Below, piece after piece: positions 23,128 through 35,766 of a stretch of 64,000 bases of DNA. Source of the stretch: Symbiodinium natans (Eukaryota; Sar; Dinophyceae; Suessiales; Symbiodiniaceae). The position numbers were made by a program, and so were the translations under genes. The stretch covers positions 499,501 to 563,500 of the forward strand of contig CAJNDS010002077.1 of the NCBI GenBank assembly GCA_905221605.1. Reading direction: 5' to 3'. Under the pieces are notes generated by a model, which saw only the letters and a program-made list of their open reading frames with translations, was not told the DNA's origin and searched no databases. The first letter of the stretch is position 1; every line of letters starts with the position of its first letter.

Positions 23128-26100
23128 CTGCTGGGTCCGACCTTTCCTCACAAGGACCCTCGGACGCGGGAGCTGCTCATGGGCAAAGACTTCAAGATCG
23201 ACGAAATCCTCAAGGCGAAAGTTTGGTAGGGGCTGGGCCAGGGCTCTTCCAATCATCGCTGCAAGAGTTAGGAGGGTGCTCAAGGCTTGATCTCGAAGGT
23301 CTTTGAGCAGGGGGATCGCAGCGCTAACTCGAGCTTCATCTTGTAGTCATGGCTCAGCGTCGTTCCGAAAGGTTTTGGGGATGTGGGTGGTTCAGGGTTT
23401 GACTTGCGGAACGTGCATGTTGCGCGCCTTCGGACCATCTGCTGCAGGTCTTCGGCATGCTGCTGGGCTGCAAGGATCGCAAGAAGAAGCAACGATGAAA
23501 GTTGCAGTAGTCAAGAGCCTTGGGCCGCGAATCTGAGATTCATTGATGTGAGGGGTTCCAGCACCTCAGGCATTCCAAAGCATTCCCACAAACACAAGAG
23601 ACCAGCTCGGCCAACTTCAGGTTGGACGAGGACGGCAGCGGTGAACTGAGTTTCAAGGAGGCCTCGGATGCCTGCGTACAACCGATCTGACGCAGTGCTC
23701 TGTGCCAAGCTAGAAGGTGCAGGATTTCTAAGAAGTTTGGTGAAGTCTGGTGCTTGTCCTGTCCTGTGGATTGGTGACTGGGTCATAAACTCCGGAGAGC
23801 CGCGACAAGTCTCGTGTTTCGGAGAGTAAGCAATGAGAGTGAGTTGATGGATTGCCGCACATCGAATCGAAAAGCGAGACTAGGTTGATGAAGATCGGGC
23901 TAGACAAACTCTTGCAGGCTGAGTATCAGGGTTTAGCGCATGTTACCTGATCAAGAAGCTGATCTACAGAGCCGGCGCCATCTACAACAAAGTCGGTACA
24001 TGCCCACTTGACGAGCAGGCTTTTCTGGCATCCTGATCAGTATCGGGTTCCAAAACTGACTTGCCTATCGAGCGGGCAGAGCAGCGCAGCTTTCTCATAC
24101 ACGGTGGTGGAGCAACGAGTCCAAGTCGGAAGCTTCTGCCAAAGAGGAATCATCGCAACAGCACAACACCTCTGCCAAGTATGCCAAAACCATTCTGATG
24201 CTCCCTCAGGTCTTCAGGTAGGACGGAACACAAAGATGTGTCTGCAGAGATGGGGAGCGAATGCTTGATACGAGTTGAGTTTGTACCGAGAGTTAGTGGG
24301 GTGGAAGTGAGCCAAGTTCACGCAGAGTCAGAACTCCTTTGTGGGATGCCAGGTGCTCCATGGACTGGGCGCTATGTTGAAGGCGTCCTTCCACGCAACT
24401 GAAGCAATGTCTACAATGAAGAGACTACCGTCTCCCTACCCTCTGAGTGCCCTGCAGGTGGAGCAAAACGAGCCTCGTGTTCGGGCCTTCCTGCGCAAGG
24501 ATCTGAAGGGTGAGGGGTCCACAGCAGAAAACACATGGACAAACTCTCCGAGAAAGTGTCCCGCAATAAAGAACTCCTGTGGCAGGAGTTGGGCAACGAG
24601 GAAGGTTCTGGGCATGTCTCAAACCCAGCGATGTTGTTTCTTGTTTTCTTTGTCTTATTTTGTTAGGGTGCGGGGTTTTACTTGGGCCTGGGGGGAGGTT
24701 TCTATGGACTGTTTTATGCGCAGCGCAGCAGATGCGATCACCGCGTGGCAATTACGGCATAGCAAAGGAGAAAGCCCCTAAAGGCCCAATAATTAGCACC
24801 GAGTCAACATTCGTTGGCTTGCCTAAGTTCACGGCTGTGATGCTGATCGACTTCCTCAGCAAGTCCACGACGCAACGGAAGCTCATGCGAGCGGGGCGCT
24901 TGTGCTTCACAGGGGCTTTGCAGGCTTCACACTTTGTGCGAGGTGGAGAGGCATTCCTCAGGGGTGAGCGGCTCTCTCTTTTCTTCTGTGCGTGACGGCG
25001 TGTCTCGAACCCGCAGCACCCCGATGCCAAGATACAAGTCACCCACAGCACGCCCGGCCACGAGAGGCCATGAGAGGTCATGAGGTGCATTCGGGTCGCA
25101 TCTGAAGGTCGGTGTAGACATCAAGGATCTGATAGATGTTGCCATCGACTCCCTCGAGGCAGCGGATCCTTCCCTCTCATTTTTTCCGAGTTTGGACATC
25201 TGTAGATCTTCTGCGGCATTTGCAGCTGGTTCTGTGATTCACCTCCGCGTGTCCTTATTTGAAGGTGCCCAAGGGCACTCGCAACTGCGACAAGCTGGAA
25301 GCTGCCCTCCAGCAAATGTCGCCTGGTGGCATCTGGTGATTCTGGTGACTTTGGTACTCTACATCTGAGGAAATGTTTTGCTTTCCTGGCCCAGGTTTGA
25401 CGAAGCATCCTCGCAGGTGGACGTGCTTGAGGCACAGACTCTCAACTCCGAGAGGGAGAGCCGTTGAGGAGAAGCCGGGAAGAGCATTGCCCCCGCCGCT
25501 GAGCTTCTGACCGGTCCATTGGGCTTGGGGTTTAGGGTTGGGTCAGACTTTTCCCATGCCGCTCTAAGCCCTGGTTGGCCGCCCTCTCGTCCCTACATCA
25601 TTCCAGAAACCTTTCTGACGCCGAGCCTGTAGCAGTTTGGAACATGCTCTTGGGGCTCATGATCGTGACGCCTTACTCTTTCTTTAAAGTTGCCCATGTC
25701 ACACAGTGGTAGAAAGACATGCCGACGGCCAGGCGAAAAGGACCTTCATGGGAGTGATCAAGTCGATGCGCCAGGACGAGACGCTTCATAGTGCCATGGC
25801 AGATCATCCGGTCCACTTGCGAGACTGGCTATGGACACGATGTCGGTTCGGCATCTTGAACCGTGTGCTTTTGCAGCCCGTCACTCCAGAGGTGCCAACG
25901 ACTTCACTCAAAAGGTGCTACGTCTGGACCTCTGATGCTGAAGGAGAACTTGGAAAAGCCCTGACGTTGCCCTCCAATCCACCAGCTTTGAAATTTGAGA
26001 CCTCTCCTTGAACTCCGAACAAATCGAGTAATACGGACGTGGCGCAGCACCTTCAGTGTGAGCCCTGGACCCCAAGCCCAGAGCCGCCACTTTGCCGAGG

Positions 26101-27297
26101 CCTCCGCAAGCCAAAGCCGGTTCCACGCTGGAGGATCCTCATCAAGCAGATCTTTGAGCAGGTGCGGGGGGGAGGGTGGAGGGTGAAGGGGGGAGGGGCT
26201 CAGGGCTTAGACTATCGGTGCAACTTTGTTGGGGCTTCAGTGTCGGTCATCCGGACAAGGCTCAGCGTTTTGGTAGAGCTCCCACTGCCAAGCCTCCGTT
26301 TTCGACTCAAGTGGTAGGTAATGTGAGCATGGATGCGCAAACATGGCAAAAGTGCTTCAGCGTATGTCCTCAGGCTATGTTTAGAGGAGCGCAAGTATCA
26401 GTTGAAATCCTCCAGCAGCGACAGATGCTGCCTACAGTCGAGGCTTTACACGTTGTTCTATACATATTAAAGACTCTGCAAACAATCCCCGTTGAGGCCG
26501 ACACGGACCAATGTGGCACGCTCAGCCGGGAGGACAGCCGAAGGTCCCAAAGTCCCAAAGTGGTGTGCCCAAGGCTGGTATCCTGACGAGCCTTTTGAGA
26601 TGGGGTCTGATCCAAGCTATGCGATGTCTGGTGGTTTGGGATAGCAAGAAGGGTCACATGATTTGGATCCACCCCCCAATGCCCAAGTACTTTTCGACTC
26701 GTGCAGGAATTCCGTGTGGCCTTGCAGTCCCCGAGCACGCAGGCACAAGACTCGGGCCATGTTTCCATACCACGTTCAACACGGCTGATGGGGGACGTCT
26801 CCACTGAGTTCTGTGCAGAGAGAGTGTACTTCCGTTGCAGGCGAAGTTGGAGTCACTGGGCCTGGACTGCGATGTGGTTGAAGACCTCTTCGACGTCCTG
26901 GACGCCGATGGCAGCGACGACGTCTCGGAGGCAGAGTTGGACTTCATTTTGTTAGTTTGGGTGGGCGACTTTCCGAATGTTCTCTTATTCGAGTGCAGGC
27001 TGAGATGCTGAATGGCGTGGAGCAGCTTCTGGACCTGGCGAAGGGGCCCCTAAGCAAAGTTTCGATGAGATTTCGTGTCGCAAGGGTTGAAAGGGTTTGG
27101 GGCGCATTTCAAGTCAGGAAAGCGGATGTGGCGTGGGGTCGCGGTATCCGTGCAGCGTTCCGTGTGAGACTTCAGGCTCAGAGAGGAAAACCAATGCTGC
27201 CGGGCCGCGCTCTGCCAGGTCTGGCATGGAGAACGTTGACATGGATGAGCTGCGCGCAAGATTGCACACGGAACCCGAGGAGGTCCATGCAGTGTAG
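23128..27297 (+). CDS. EF-hand calcium-binding protein, many exons
   Basis: Two canonical 12-residue EF-hand loops are visible: DEDGSGELSFKE at 23625-23660 and DADGSDDVSEAE at 26901-26936, each with Asp at positions 1 and 3, Gly at position 4 in the first, and Glu at position 12. Between them are helical exons such as about 24548-24600 (HMDKLSEKVSRNKELLWQEL), 25112-25190 (VGVDIKDLIDVAIDSLEAAD), 25266-25330 (VPKGTRNCDKLEAALQQMS), 25397-25465 (FDEASSQVDVLEAQTLNSER) and about 26098-26160 (LRKPKPVPRWRILIKQIFEQ). A terminal exon near 27210 ends in MDELRARLHTEPEEVHAV and TAG at 27295-27297. The arrangement suggests a Ca2+-regulated protein with coiled-coil segments. No ion-channel or kinase core was recognised. 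It could be two genes, one EF-hand each. The loops are certain; the gene model is not. Confidence 0.55.
25527..25548 (+). repeat. Short TTTAGGG remnant
   Basis: GGGGTTTAGGGTTGGG inside a presumed intron. Two to three degenerate units only. Confidence 0.5.
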
Positions 27298-28024
27298 GGA
27301 GACGATGCGCAGAGTTTCGGCATAGGGTGCTCCCTCGACTCCCTAGACTTGGAGCTCCTGGCATCGGCTTTGTGTCCCCGTTTGTGTTAGCATCTAGATT
27401 TTTCGCAGAATCCCTACCATTCCTGCTCCATCCGACTCACCCTATTTGTAGGAGTGCGTTTGCTTTCAGGATGGGTGAGCCAGCTGGCAGATTGCCGTCA
27501 GTCAGCTTCGTTGAAGTGAAAGGCTCCGAATCCATTCGGAGCCGTAGAGTGGGGGTATGTGATCTAGGCAGGGTCTGCGCTGCCTGAAAACTAGGCAGAT
27601 GGTAGATGCAGAGGAGCTTCCCTTGGAACACCAAAGATGTGCCAAGGGATTGCACACATAGGCGGTCCCGAAGTGGAGCGACGGAAAGACGGCCGCGAGG
27701 GTGAGTCGGTGATTCATCTTCAGAGCCTCTCCCCAGAACACAGTGGGGTGAGAGAGGTGTGTGTGGATTTGTTTAGAGGGATCTGCCCCCACTTGCCCTT
27801 CCGGATTGCGGGTCGTCGCTATCATGTTGTCGATGAGCAGTCGCTGTGCTGATGTTCCCAAACTCGGCTCGTTTTCGGGACTTTGCCTACAAGGATATCT
27901 TCTTAGGGGGCTGTTGACAGGCATGAAAAGCAGGCCCTTTTTGGTTAAACTTTTGCTTGGCCGAGCGTATGAATGGTGGACCGCTCAAGACGAGTTAGGT
28001 TGACCAATCTGTCCGATTGTGCTG
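27298..28024. other. Intergenic space between EF-hand and glycosidase-like genes
   Basis: Open frames here are short and composition-driven. I see no exon with family resemblance. It should hold the 3' end of one transcript and the 5' region of the next, but no promoter motif can be named. Confidence 0.4.
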
Positions 28025-31000
28025 ATGTATATGCCATGCCTTCTCGCGGTGTCTTCCCTCGCCTGCGTAGCTGGGCATCTGTTGCACTTCCAAAACGGCA
28101 TCGTCGCTGCTGATGTGGACGCGAAGACGGGTCTCGTAGCTTTCGGCCCTTTCGGCCAAGCTTTGGGCCGCGTGAAATTCTCGGGCGATCGCTGGGAGTT
28201 GCAGGCCTGCCCACAAAGTCGGGTTTCCTCAACAGGTGCAAAGGTATTCCTGCTAATAGCTTATGCTTAAAAATTCTTAAAGATCGTTATGAAGATGCAC
28301 ACTCTGAGATGTTTTGTTCAGGTGAACAATCGCACTCTCTCGGCGACAAGCGGTTGTGGTGCGCACACCGTGAAGCAGGAAAGCTACAAAGTCGCTTTCA
28401 CGTATCCGTGCGCTGACCTTCAGGTGGGTAGTGTAGGCTTGAAAAGCAGGCCTATTGTTGTGTAGTTCCGAGCCAAAACCTAAGCTAGCAATGATGTATG
28501 GGAGTTGGACTTCACTGTGACAGCTGCCAGGTTGAAGTGTCTTACACACTTCCACCAGGTGCGCAGCACCTTCAGAAGCATCTCTCTGTGTCTCCTTCTG
28601 ACTTGAGCACGGATGGCACGATCCAGTTCAACGCAGCTACGTTCATGAAGGAGACGCTTGCCCACTTTGACACCGCACAGGACGCCCCGACCTGGCTCCT
28701 TCGTACCAATGCGTGGAACCAAGGGCTGGAGATTGCGGGGTTCCTACGATGGAGCAGTGCGAGAAGTGGGATGTTTGTTTCTGTGGGGAACCTGGGTTCG
28801 ACAACGACCTTGCACTTGTTTCTCTACAGGTTCGAGGGATGGGTTTAAAGTACTCTACTCTCACCTGTGCAGATTGCAAAAGCTCACGAGCTTAGGAACC
28901 CCTGGGGACATCAGGAGGCAGTTGCCACAACTTGCTCGGATGGGAGCTCGCCCTGTGCGGCCATCACGGCATCTTATGCAGGACGCTGGGTTGCAGAAGC
29001 TCTCGAACCCCAGCTGTACATGCTGTGGACCTCGGCCTCCGCGGTTTCTGGAGACTTGAGTCACATGAATGCTCGCAGTTGCGAGCAATGCACGAAACGA
29101 AACATCGACCCCGGCCACGTGGCCATGTACCCCCCAGGAGTGTTGTTTGGGCTCCCCCCCGGGAGACAGAAGGCATGAAAACTGCCATGAGGGCGATGTG
29201 CAAGGAAAGCGGAAGCGGAAGGAGGTTTGGCCCAAGGTTAAGGGCCCCGAGGGCTTCGGGTTCAAGAGGCCACGAGCCCCAAGCCCTTCAAAAAATGGTC
29301 GAAGCAGCATCGGGAGGGAGCCTAGACCCACAAGGCAATCAGAGGAGACTGGACCTGAGGATACCTCTCAATGCCCCAAGGGCCGAGACACAGGCGAGCT
29401 GAACTTAAGTGCAAACACATGGTTGTTCTTCTTTTGTGTTAGTCTTGTTGTTCGGATCCTGAGCCGTGCTACATCTCGCAAATGGCTCATTTATGCAGTC
29501 CTTGTAGCTTGGAACAAGGATCGGTGACCCACGAGGTGTCCCTGCAAGGCTCCACATTCGTCACAGAACCGCTAGTCATTGGCTTGACCACTTTGACAAA
29601 ATATTCAATTGCCGGCCTTTCAGCAGGTGAGGCACGTGCATTCAAGAGAGCAGTCGAGGAATGCCAACTTGATCGGGCGTCGCGCGTGGCCGGGACGGTG
29701 AAGGTGAATGTGGCCTGGGACGAGAATGACTACCAAATTGATGTGGGCACGGAAGAGGGCCGTGCGGAATACTCGCGAATTTTCGACCGCAACGCAGAGC
29801 TCGGTATCAGCCACATTGTCTACGAACCTCGCAACTCCTTGCACTCGTCCCGCTTCAATGCCACGGATGACTGGGGCTGGGAAGGGAGCTTGTGGTTCTC
29901 CATGGGAGAACAGCTCCGCAGCGGGCGATGGGATCCACGGAACGATCCGATGCCCCAGGACATCCTTGATGCAGTGGCATCGGCAAGGAGCAAAAACATC
30001 GGCCTCATGGCATATGCTTACCCGACGATGCAGTTCGAGGCCTTGCGGAAGTACTTTGTGGCCGGAGGCACCAATGCACTTTCGTTGGCGCCGGCGAAAG
30101 TGCAGGAGTATTTCATTGAGGTCATGACTGCTTTCTTGAAAAAGAGTGGAGGTGCTGGTTTCGCTTGGGATCATGGCATCTTTGCTGGAGACAAGTCTCT
30201 GCAGTACGCACAGTGGCGTGGCTTTGCCCGAATCCTTCGGACATTGCGGGAGCGTTTCCCCAATATTGTCATGGATCATCGGCAGACCAACCATATGTGG
30301 GGTCCCTGGTATGATCTTTCCGGGAGCTATGCTGAGCCCATTGCTGGGGACGAGAATCCAGAGTCTTACGGTGGCTTCACTCCCACCTTGCACACGGACC
30401 ATATCAGCGCTGACCAGACACGCTCTGTCAACTACATTTATTCCACCTTGCAGCTACTACCCAGTTCGCGTGTGCCTGGCTTCATCTTTCATCAGTCGGA
30501 GCGCACTGATGATGACGGGCACTTCTACTGTACCCGAGAGGAGAAGCTGTGCGTGAACAATAGCAATTCCAGAGATTTCGACTACCTTGGTTACAAGTAC
30601 TCATTGCTGAGTACCATCGGCACAGCCGGGCTGAACAATGTGTTCACCATGGTCCCTGCTCGTGACCCAGCAGAGTTTGATCATTTTCCTGAGAGCGACC
30701 GTGCCTTCATCCATGACTGGCTGGCATGGACAGACAGGAACATGGGGAAGCTGCGCAACACGGAGTGGATCCCGATCTTGCCTGGGCCTAGTGCAGGCAA
30801 CATCGACGGAACGCATGCGATGGAGGAGGACGAAGGCTTCGTGTTTTTGTACAACCCGAATCCCATGGAGCTCAATGCCACCTTGTCAGTCGACGAGGCC
30901 ATCGGCTTGTTGAATGCCGCAGAAGATCAGCAGTGGGAAGTGACGGAGCTCTTCCCTTATCGGGGCCCTATGGGCACCCTTCAGTTTCAAGAGTCCGTCG

Positions 31001-31915
31001 TGATTCCCGTGGAAGGCAGCTCGGTCCGGGTGCTGGAGTTTACGAAGAGACGCCCCGCTCCGCATGCTCCGCATGCTCCGCATGCTCCGCCTGCTCCGCT
31101 TCCGCGGCTGCTGGGTTCCAGGGGTCGCTTCGCAGGGCCCTGGACGCTTTCGGAAGCTGCGGGCCCATCTGGCCGCGAGGTCGTTGCTCGAGTTCACATA
31201 CCTGATGTACACAATGCTGGTCGACTCAAGGTAAACGGTCGCACTTGCCAGAACGACGTGAAGTCCAGCGGCCATGCGAAGGTGAGCATCCAGTTTTCGG
31301 GGCCTGAACTCCTGGGCAATGCGCCAGTCCTACCTTTACCCTCCAAGGACTTCGCCGGCGGCTGGTACAATGGCACCTTCTCCATCCCGCCGGCTTATTT
31401 TGAGCAGCTGAAGGCCCTGGCAAGCTCGTACCCGATTCCATGGACGACCAGTGCAACCGGCTGTGGCCAGTCGCACTGTGTTGACGACAGCAGGGCAGCC
31501 TGGCTTGTGCCGACGCGCTTGCTCATGGCGCCTTTCATCCTGAAGGCTACTTGCTTCTTTGCTTCTGTGCTTCTTTAAGCCGCCACTGTCTCATGGTAAG
31601 ATTTGGCAGATGCCCTGCCCTCAGGCAAAGCAAGACATGACGGTGCGCTTGTTCTTGAACGGCCGGGAAGTGCAGCTGTCGAAGAGCTACAACAGCCGCG
31701 GCCGTGAGCTGGAGCACTGCTTCCTGGGCTTCTATTTCGATGCCTCTCACTTGCAGCCAGGGTGCAAGTACGATGCAGCTGTGCACTTGCCACACCTTGA
31801 GCCGGGTCACTTCTTGGGCCTTTTCTGGCAGAACACACAGACGGTGTACACGAACAAGGTCGAGTCTTGTGTGGTCCTGCCAGGCGAATCCTCCGAAGCT
31901 GAGGTGATTGTGTGA
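28025..31915 (+). CDS. Secreted TIM-barrel glycosidase-like protein, six exons
   Basis: Exons are placed at 28025-28243, 28322-28423, 28531-28829, 28873-29139, 29443-31545 and 31625-31915 (TGA), giving about 1,090 residues. The start MYMPCLLAVSSLACVAG is a signal peptide, so the product is secreted or lumenal. The large exon has barrel-like order: IVYEPRN, then MAYAYPTMQ, then GAGFAWDHG (Asp codon 30169-30171, the candidate nucleophile), then NIVMDHRQTNHMWGPWYD, followed by a beta-rich C-terminal part. It resembles, at the level of architecture, the clan GH-D-like protein at 53.8 kb. Substrate is unknown. Phase-0 joins GT-AG and GC-AG (31546-31624) support the model. Exon 3 needs one extra base at a G run (28737-28740) to stay in frame. 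A His-Ala-Pro repeat linker lies at 31063-31095. The gene is secure; the glycosidase role is inferred. Confidence 0.78.
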
Positions 31916-32771
31916 GCGATTGTATGAGCGGGCCACAAGCCGGATCTCGAGAGGCTCTGGAAGGTCTGGAGGGGCATGCAACGAGCCACGACGCGAGCAA
32001 GAAACCTGACAAGCCAGTGAACGCGTGGAATGAAGGAGGGAAGCAATGATACAGAATCTCGAAGGCAGCTCAAACCGGGTTGAACATGCGCACGTGGCAT
32101 CTTTGAGATCAGCTGCGAAGCTCACAAAGTGATCGCCAAGGAGGGTCGGAGCATGCGATGTTGCGTGCGTTCGCTGGACCTCACCTGCGGTTCACATGAG
32201 AAACAGCATGAAAGAAAGTAGCGTTCGTGTCTTGACCCTCAAAGTGTTCTCGGTTCAGGGCTTCAAAGTAGTGGCACGCAAAATGGAAGGTTTCCTAGTC
32301 GCTGCGATGGCAGCATGTCGGGGATGCTTCAGCGCGCTGAAAGTTTCTCCGGCCTCTTTTGGGTTGCTTGTCAAAGGAAGGCCAGCGTCAAGTTTGCGTT
32401 GGGAACGGAGACTGCTGTGCTGGGTAGTTTAGGGTAAGGTTCAGCAAGAAGGAATCCTGCGAATCAGGAGAGACTAGTAACACCTGCCAGAAACAGAAGC
32501 ACACATTTTTGGCGTCGTTGTGTCCATCTGACGTGGCCATGAGCAGCAAGATACTGTGTTTGTGAGGGATTCTTTGTCGCTCTGCCATTAAATGACTGAG
32601 CTAGTCTTATCACAGTGTTCAAGTCTCAGCTCTTGATGGCTGCGAGCAGCAGCTCGGATGAATCGTGAAGGATTTTTGAGAGTTAGAGATGGACTGCTTG
32701 GAAAAATCACGTCCGGTCCTTAAATGGCAGCTTTTGGCTCACCTTACCCATACATTCAGAAGTTGCCACAG
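31916..32771. other. Intergenic spacer between glycosidase-like and FAD oxidase genes
   Basis: About 860 bp with no exon-like peptide of recognisable family. An ATG-led frame at 32208 is short and composition-driven. Both flanking genes read +, so this should contain a 3' end followed by a 5' leader. Confidence 0.45.
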
Positions 32772-35766
32772 ATGGAGCTGCTTTGTTCATTTCGGCCGTT
32801 GCTTCTGCTGACTCTGGCGGCTTGCGTGAACGTTGCAGATGCCGCCCGACCTGCATGTTCGGCGAGAAGCGGCTCGCTGATGCAAGTGGACTTCTCCGAG
32901 CGCTCCGTCTTTGATCCTGGTGACTCTGCAAGTGCCATGGTCGCAGAGGAGGAAGCCGTGGCCTTGAGACAACGATTGTCCCAGAATGCGACGGTCATCC
33001 ATTCAAAGGATGCGTCAGCTCTGGATGAGGCAAACCAGCAGCTGTTACTTCAGCCGCTGGTGAAGCAAACTCCTTCCCTGTTAGTTTACGTCGCAGAAGA
33101 GAATGCCGCTGTCTCTGTAAGCAAGCATTGTGCTTATGGATATGCAAGAGCTATATATAACTACCGTAAGAGGAGCAGCTTCCAGTCAAAGTGTGGGAAA
33201 ATGTGCCGAGGACGTGCTCGAGGTTCTGCGCTTTTGCTACCTGCGTCGCTTGCGCCCTGTGCTGGTGGCAACTGGGCATGATTGGAATGGTCGATCATCG
33301 GGTGCTGGGGCTGTGCGCATCGCCACGCCGAGACTTTGTTGGGTGCACGTTGATGGCGATCGGGCACGAGTCGGTGCGGGATGCACTTGGGGACACATCT
33401 GGAAGGAGCCAAAAACCAGAAGCACTTGAATGCACTCGGAAGCACTCGCCGGAAGCATGCCGAAAGTTGTTGCTGGAGGTTTACCCAGGCGGTAGTGCTC
33501 GGTAGCTCGAAGTTGTCACATGTGGCAGGAGCTGGAACCATTGGGGCACATCGGCGTGGGCGGGGCGCTGGGCACAGTTTCAATCGGAGGATCTTTGCAG
33601 GGTGGAGGCCACGGTGGGCTTTCAAGGCAGCTTGGAGCTTGTTAAAAGATGATGATCCCTGTCTGCCGCCTTTTCTGTCTGTTGGGTCCCCGACTAGTAC
33701 GAAGGCAGCATGGACTGATAGCCGACCAGCTGCTTGCTGCACGGGTGGCTCTCTCAAACGGTTCAGGACCCTTTTTGTTGTTCTCCCATCGAGCTGCTGA
33801 AACATTCTGAGAGACGACTGGTGTAGGTCCACTCTGAGTTGAACTCCGGTGTGAGATGTGTTGCAACGTCTTGTCTTGTGCTCATGATGAGAGAGACAGG
33901 GGGATCCGTGACTGCCTGTCTCTTGATTGCGAGGAGTCGTTGTGGCGGATGCGCATGGTCCACATGCAGATCTTTTTCGGGCACTGCGTGGGGGTGGGGG
34001 TGGCACGTACGGCGCGGTAGTGGAGTTCACCATCCGGATTCATCCCTTTCCCAAGAGCTATGCCGTGTCCCTTTTCTTTTTCTGCTCAGCTTTTTCATGG
34101 AGTTGTTGGAGTTTGTTAGAAGTTAAGTCGGGTTCCTCACGATGTCTCACTTGAGGGCCAAAGGCTAGAGTCGACTGTTTGGTAAAGCCAATAAGGCCCC
34201 TGAAGCCGAAGACTCAACTTGGTTGTTTAGGTCGTCGATCGCACTGCCTTTGCGCAGCAACGGCAGCACACCGAGCGCGCGGGATGTGACCGAGCGCTTT
34301 TTTCACAACGCGAGCTGGTGGGCACTGGTTCCTGACTCCTGGGCGGGGTGGCATGAGGCAACGTGAGCTTGTGGGATCTTGTCGCTGTGGGCTCCAGTGC
34401 TCCAGTGTGTCTTGTGTCAGAGCCAGCATTTTATGGAGCTGGCAAGGTGAACACAGATCATGATGGTGAGAAGTGGAGCGGCAGTCTTGCGGCGTGGCTC
34501 TTCCACTGGGGGCAAGACCCCGACGAGGCGGAGGGGTGCGCTCTTGCGTGGACGGCAGATCTTTCTGAGCTGCCTGGAGAGTCCCTGGCAGGCATGCCTC
34601 TCCAGCGGATGCCCAGCAGCAATGTCCGAATACTTCCACTTCGTGGGATCCTGGCCTGTCGCGGCAAGCTTGCACATGCAGATCCAGTCTCTTGCTGGTT
34701 ATGGCCAGTTGAGTTTTTCTACTTCGTTCACGGCCGCCCTCTGTTCTAAAGCATGGTTTCGCAGCAAAGGGCGTACTTGCCGCGGCGAGTGGAAGCCACC
34801 AAGCTGAAGAACTCGTTCATATCGAACACTTTTGTTTCGCTCACCGACTTGCAGGACCAGCTATGACCAGCCATGACCAGCCCTGGGTTTGCTGTTCCCT
34901 CATTTCTTGTTCAAGCATGTTGAAGCTTTGTGCGCGCGGTTTCTTTGACCGAACACCTTTGGCAGGACAAAGCAAGCAATCTAACAGACTTGGTTATCAA
35001 CTCTGCATTGGATGCTCTCGATCGAAAGGAGGCTCGCGACGGACAGAGTCCAGTGATGTGTCAACCAGAACTGAATTCATACAAAGTAAAGCTCGTGGAG
35101 TCCGACAGGTGATACACTGGACGTACAACGATGTCCTTGGTGGCCAAATTCCTACGTATGGGCCGGAGCCCTTTCAGCAAGCTTGTTGGTGTAGTGGGCA
35201 TGACAACAGTTTCAGGCGAAGCACTTGCATCGGGATCCAATAGCCTGGTAGCCCACTGGATGAAAGCGCTGCGGGCATAGATGCCAGTTCAGGGATAGCG
35301 GCTAGTGGTTCATGCACCCCTGGCTCAAACAGGAGACAGTAATATCTTCCGGCTTCCGCAGTGCCATCTTTGAGATCTGTGTTGGTAAAGAATGGCCGGG
35401 CTCGAACAACGACCAGCAGCTTGGCGAATTAGATGGCACATGATGGCACCATGCTATGCGCTCTCCCTAAGGCTCGCAGGAGGCTGAAAGGCGATTTGCA
35501 TAGCTCGGCTCACCAGTCCAAGGCAGATCCAGCAAATCATGCCCGTTGTGGAGCAGCTGTACAAGTTGAGGCTAGGATCTGACATGTCTTACTACAACGA
35601 GGTCACCCATTGGAGCGGCCTTCACGAAATAAACGACTGGAGGCAGCGATTCTGGGGTTCTGAGAACTACGATTTTCTCCACAGGGTGAAGAGCACCTAT
35701 GACCCCTGCAATATCCTCTGGGTGGATCGCGGTGTGGGATCGGAAGATCCCAAGATGACTTGCTAG
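32772..35766 (+). CDS. Secreted FAD-linked oxidase (berberine-bridge/sugar oxidase type)
   Basis: Exon 1 (32772-33116) starts MELLCSFRPLLLLTLAACVN, a signal peptide. Exon 2 (about 33186-33414) gives the FAD_binding_4 start, with RPVLVATGHDWNGRSS carrying the His that normally bonds the FAD 8-alpha carbon. Exon 3 (33529-33636) reads HIGVGGALGTVSIGGSLQGG and GHGGLSRQLG. Exon 4 (33709-33760) reads HGLIADQLLAARVALSNG. Exon 5 (33934 to about 34064) reads DLFRALRGGGGGTYGAVVEF. Intermediate exons are unclear (about 34285-34360, TERFFHNASWWALVPDSWAG). The last exon (about 35522-35766) has the BBE tail: SYYNEVTHWSGLHE, FWGSENYDFLHRVKSTYDPC and a TAG. Members oxidise sugars, alcohols or alkaloids with O2 and release H2O2. 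The second covalent FAD link (Cys) is absent where expected. Downstream neighbour of the secreted glycosidase-like gene. Confidence 0.82.

Noticed and set aside
29620-30402. 260-codon minus-strand frame
   Set aside because: Shadow of the large glycosidase-like exon on the other strand.
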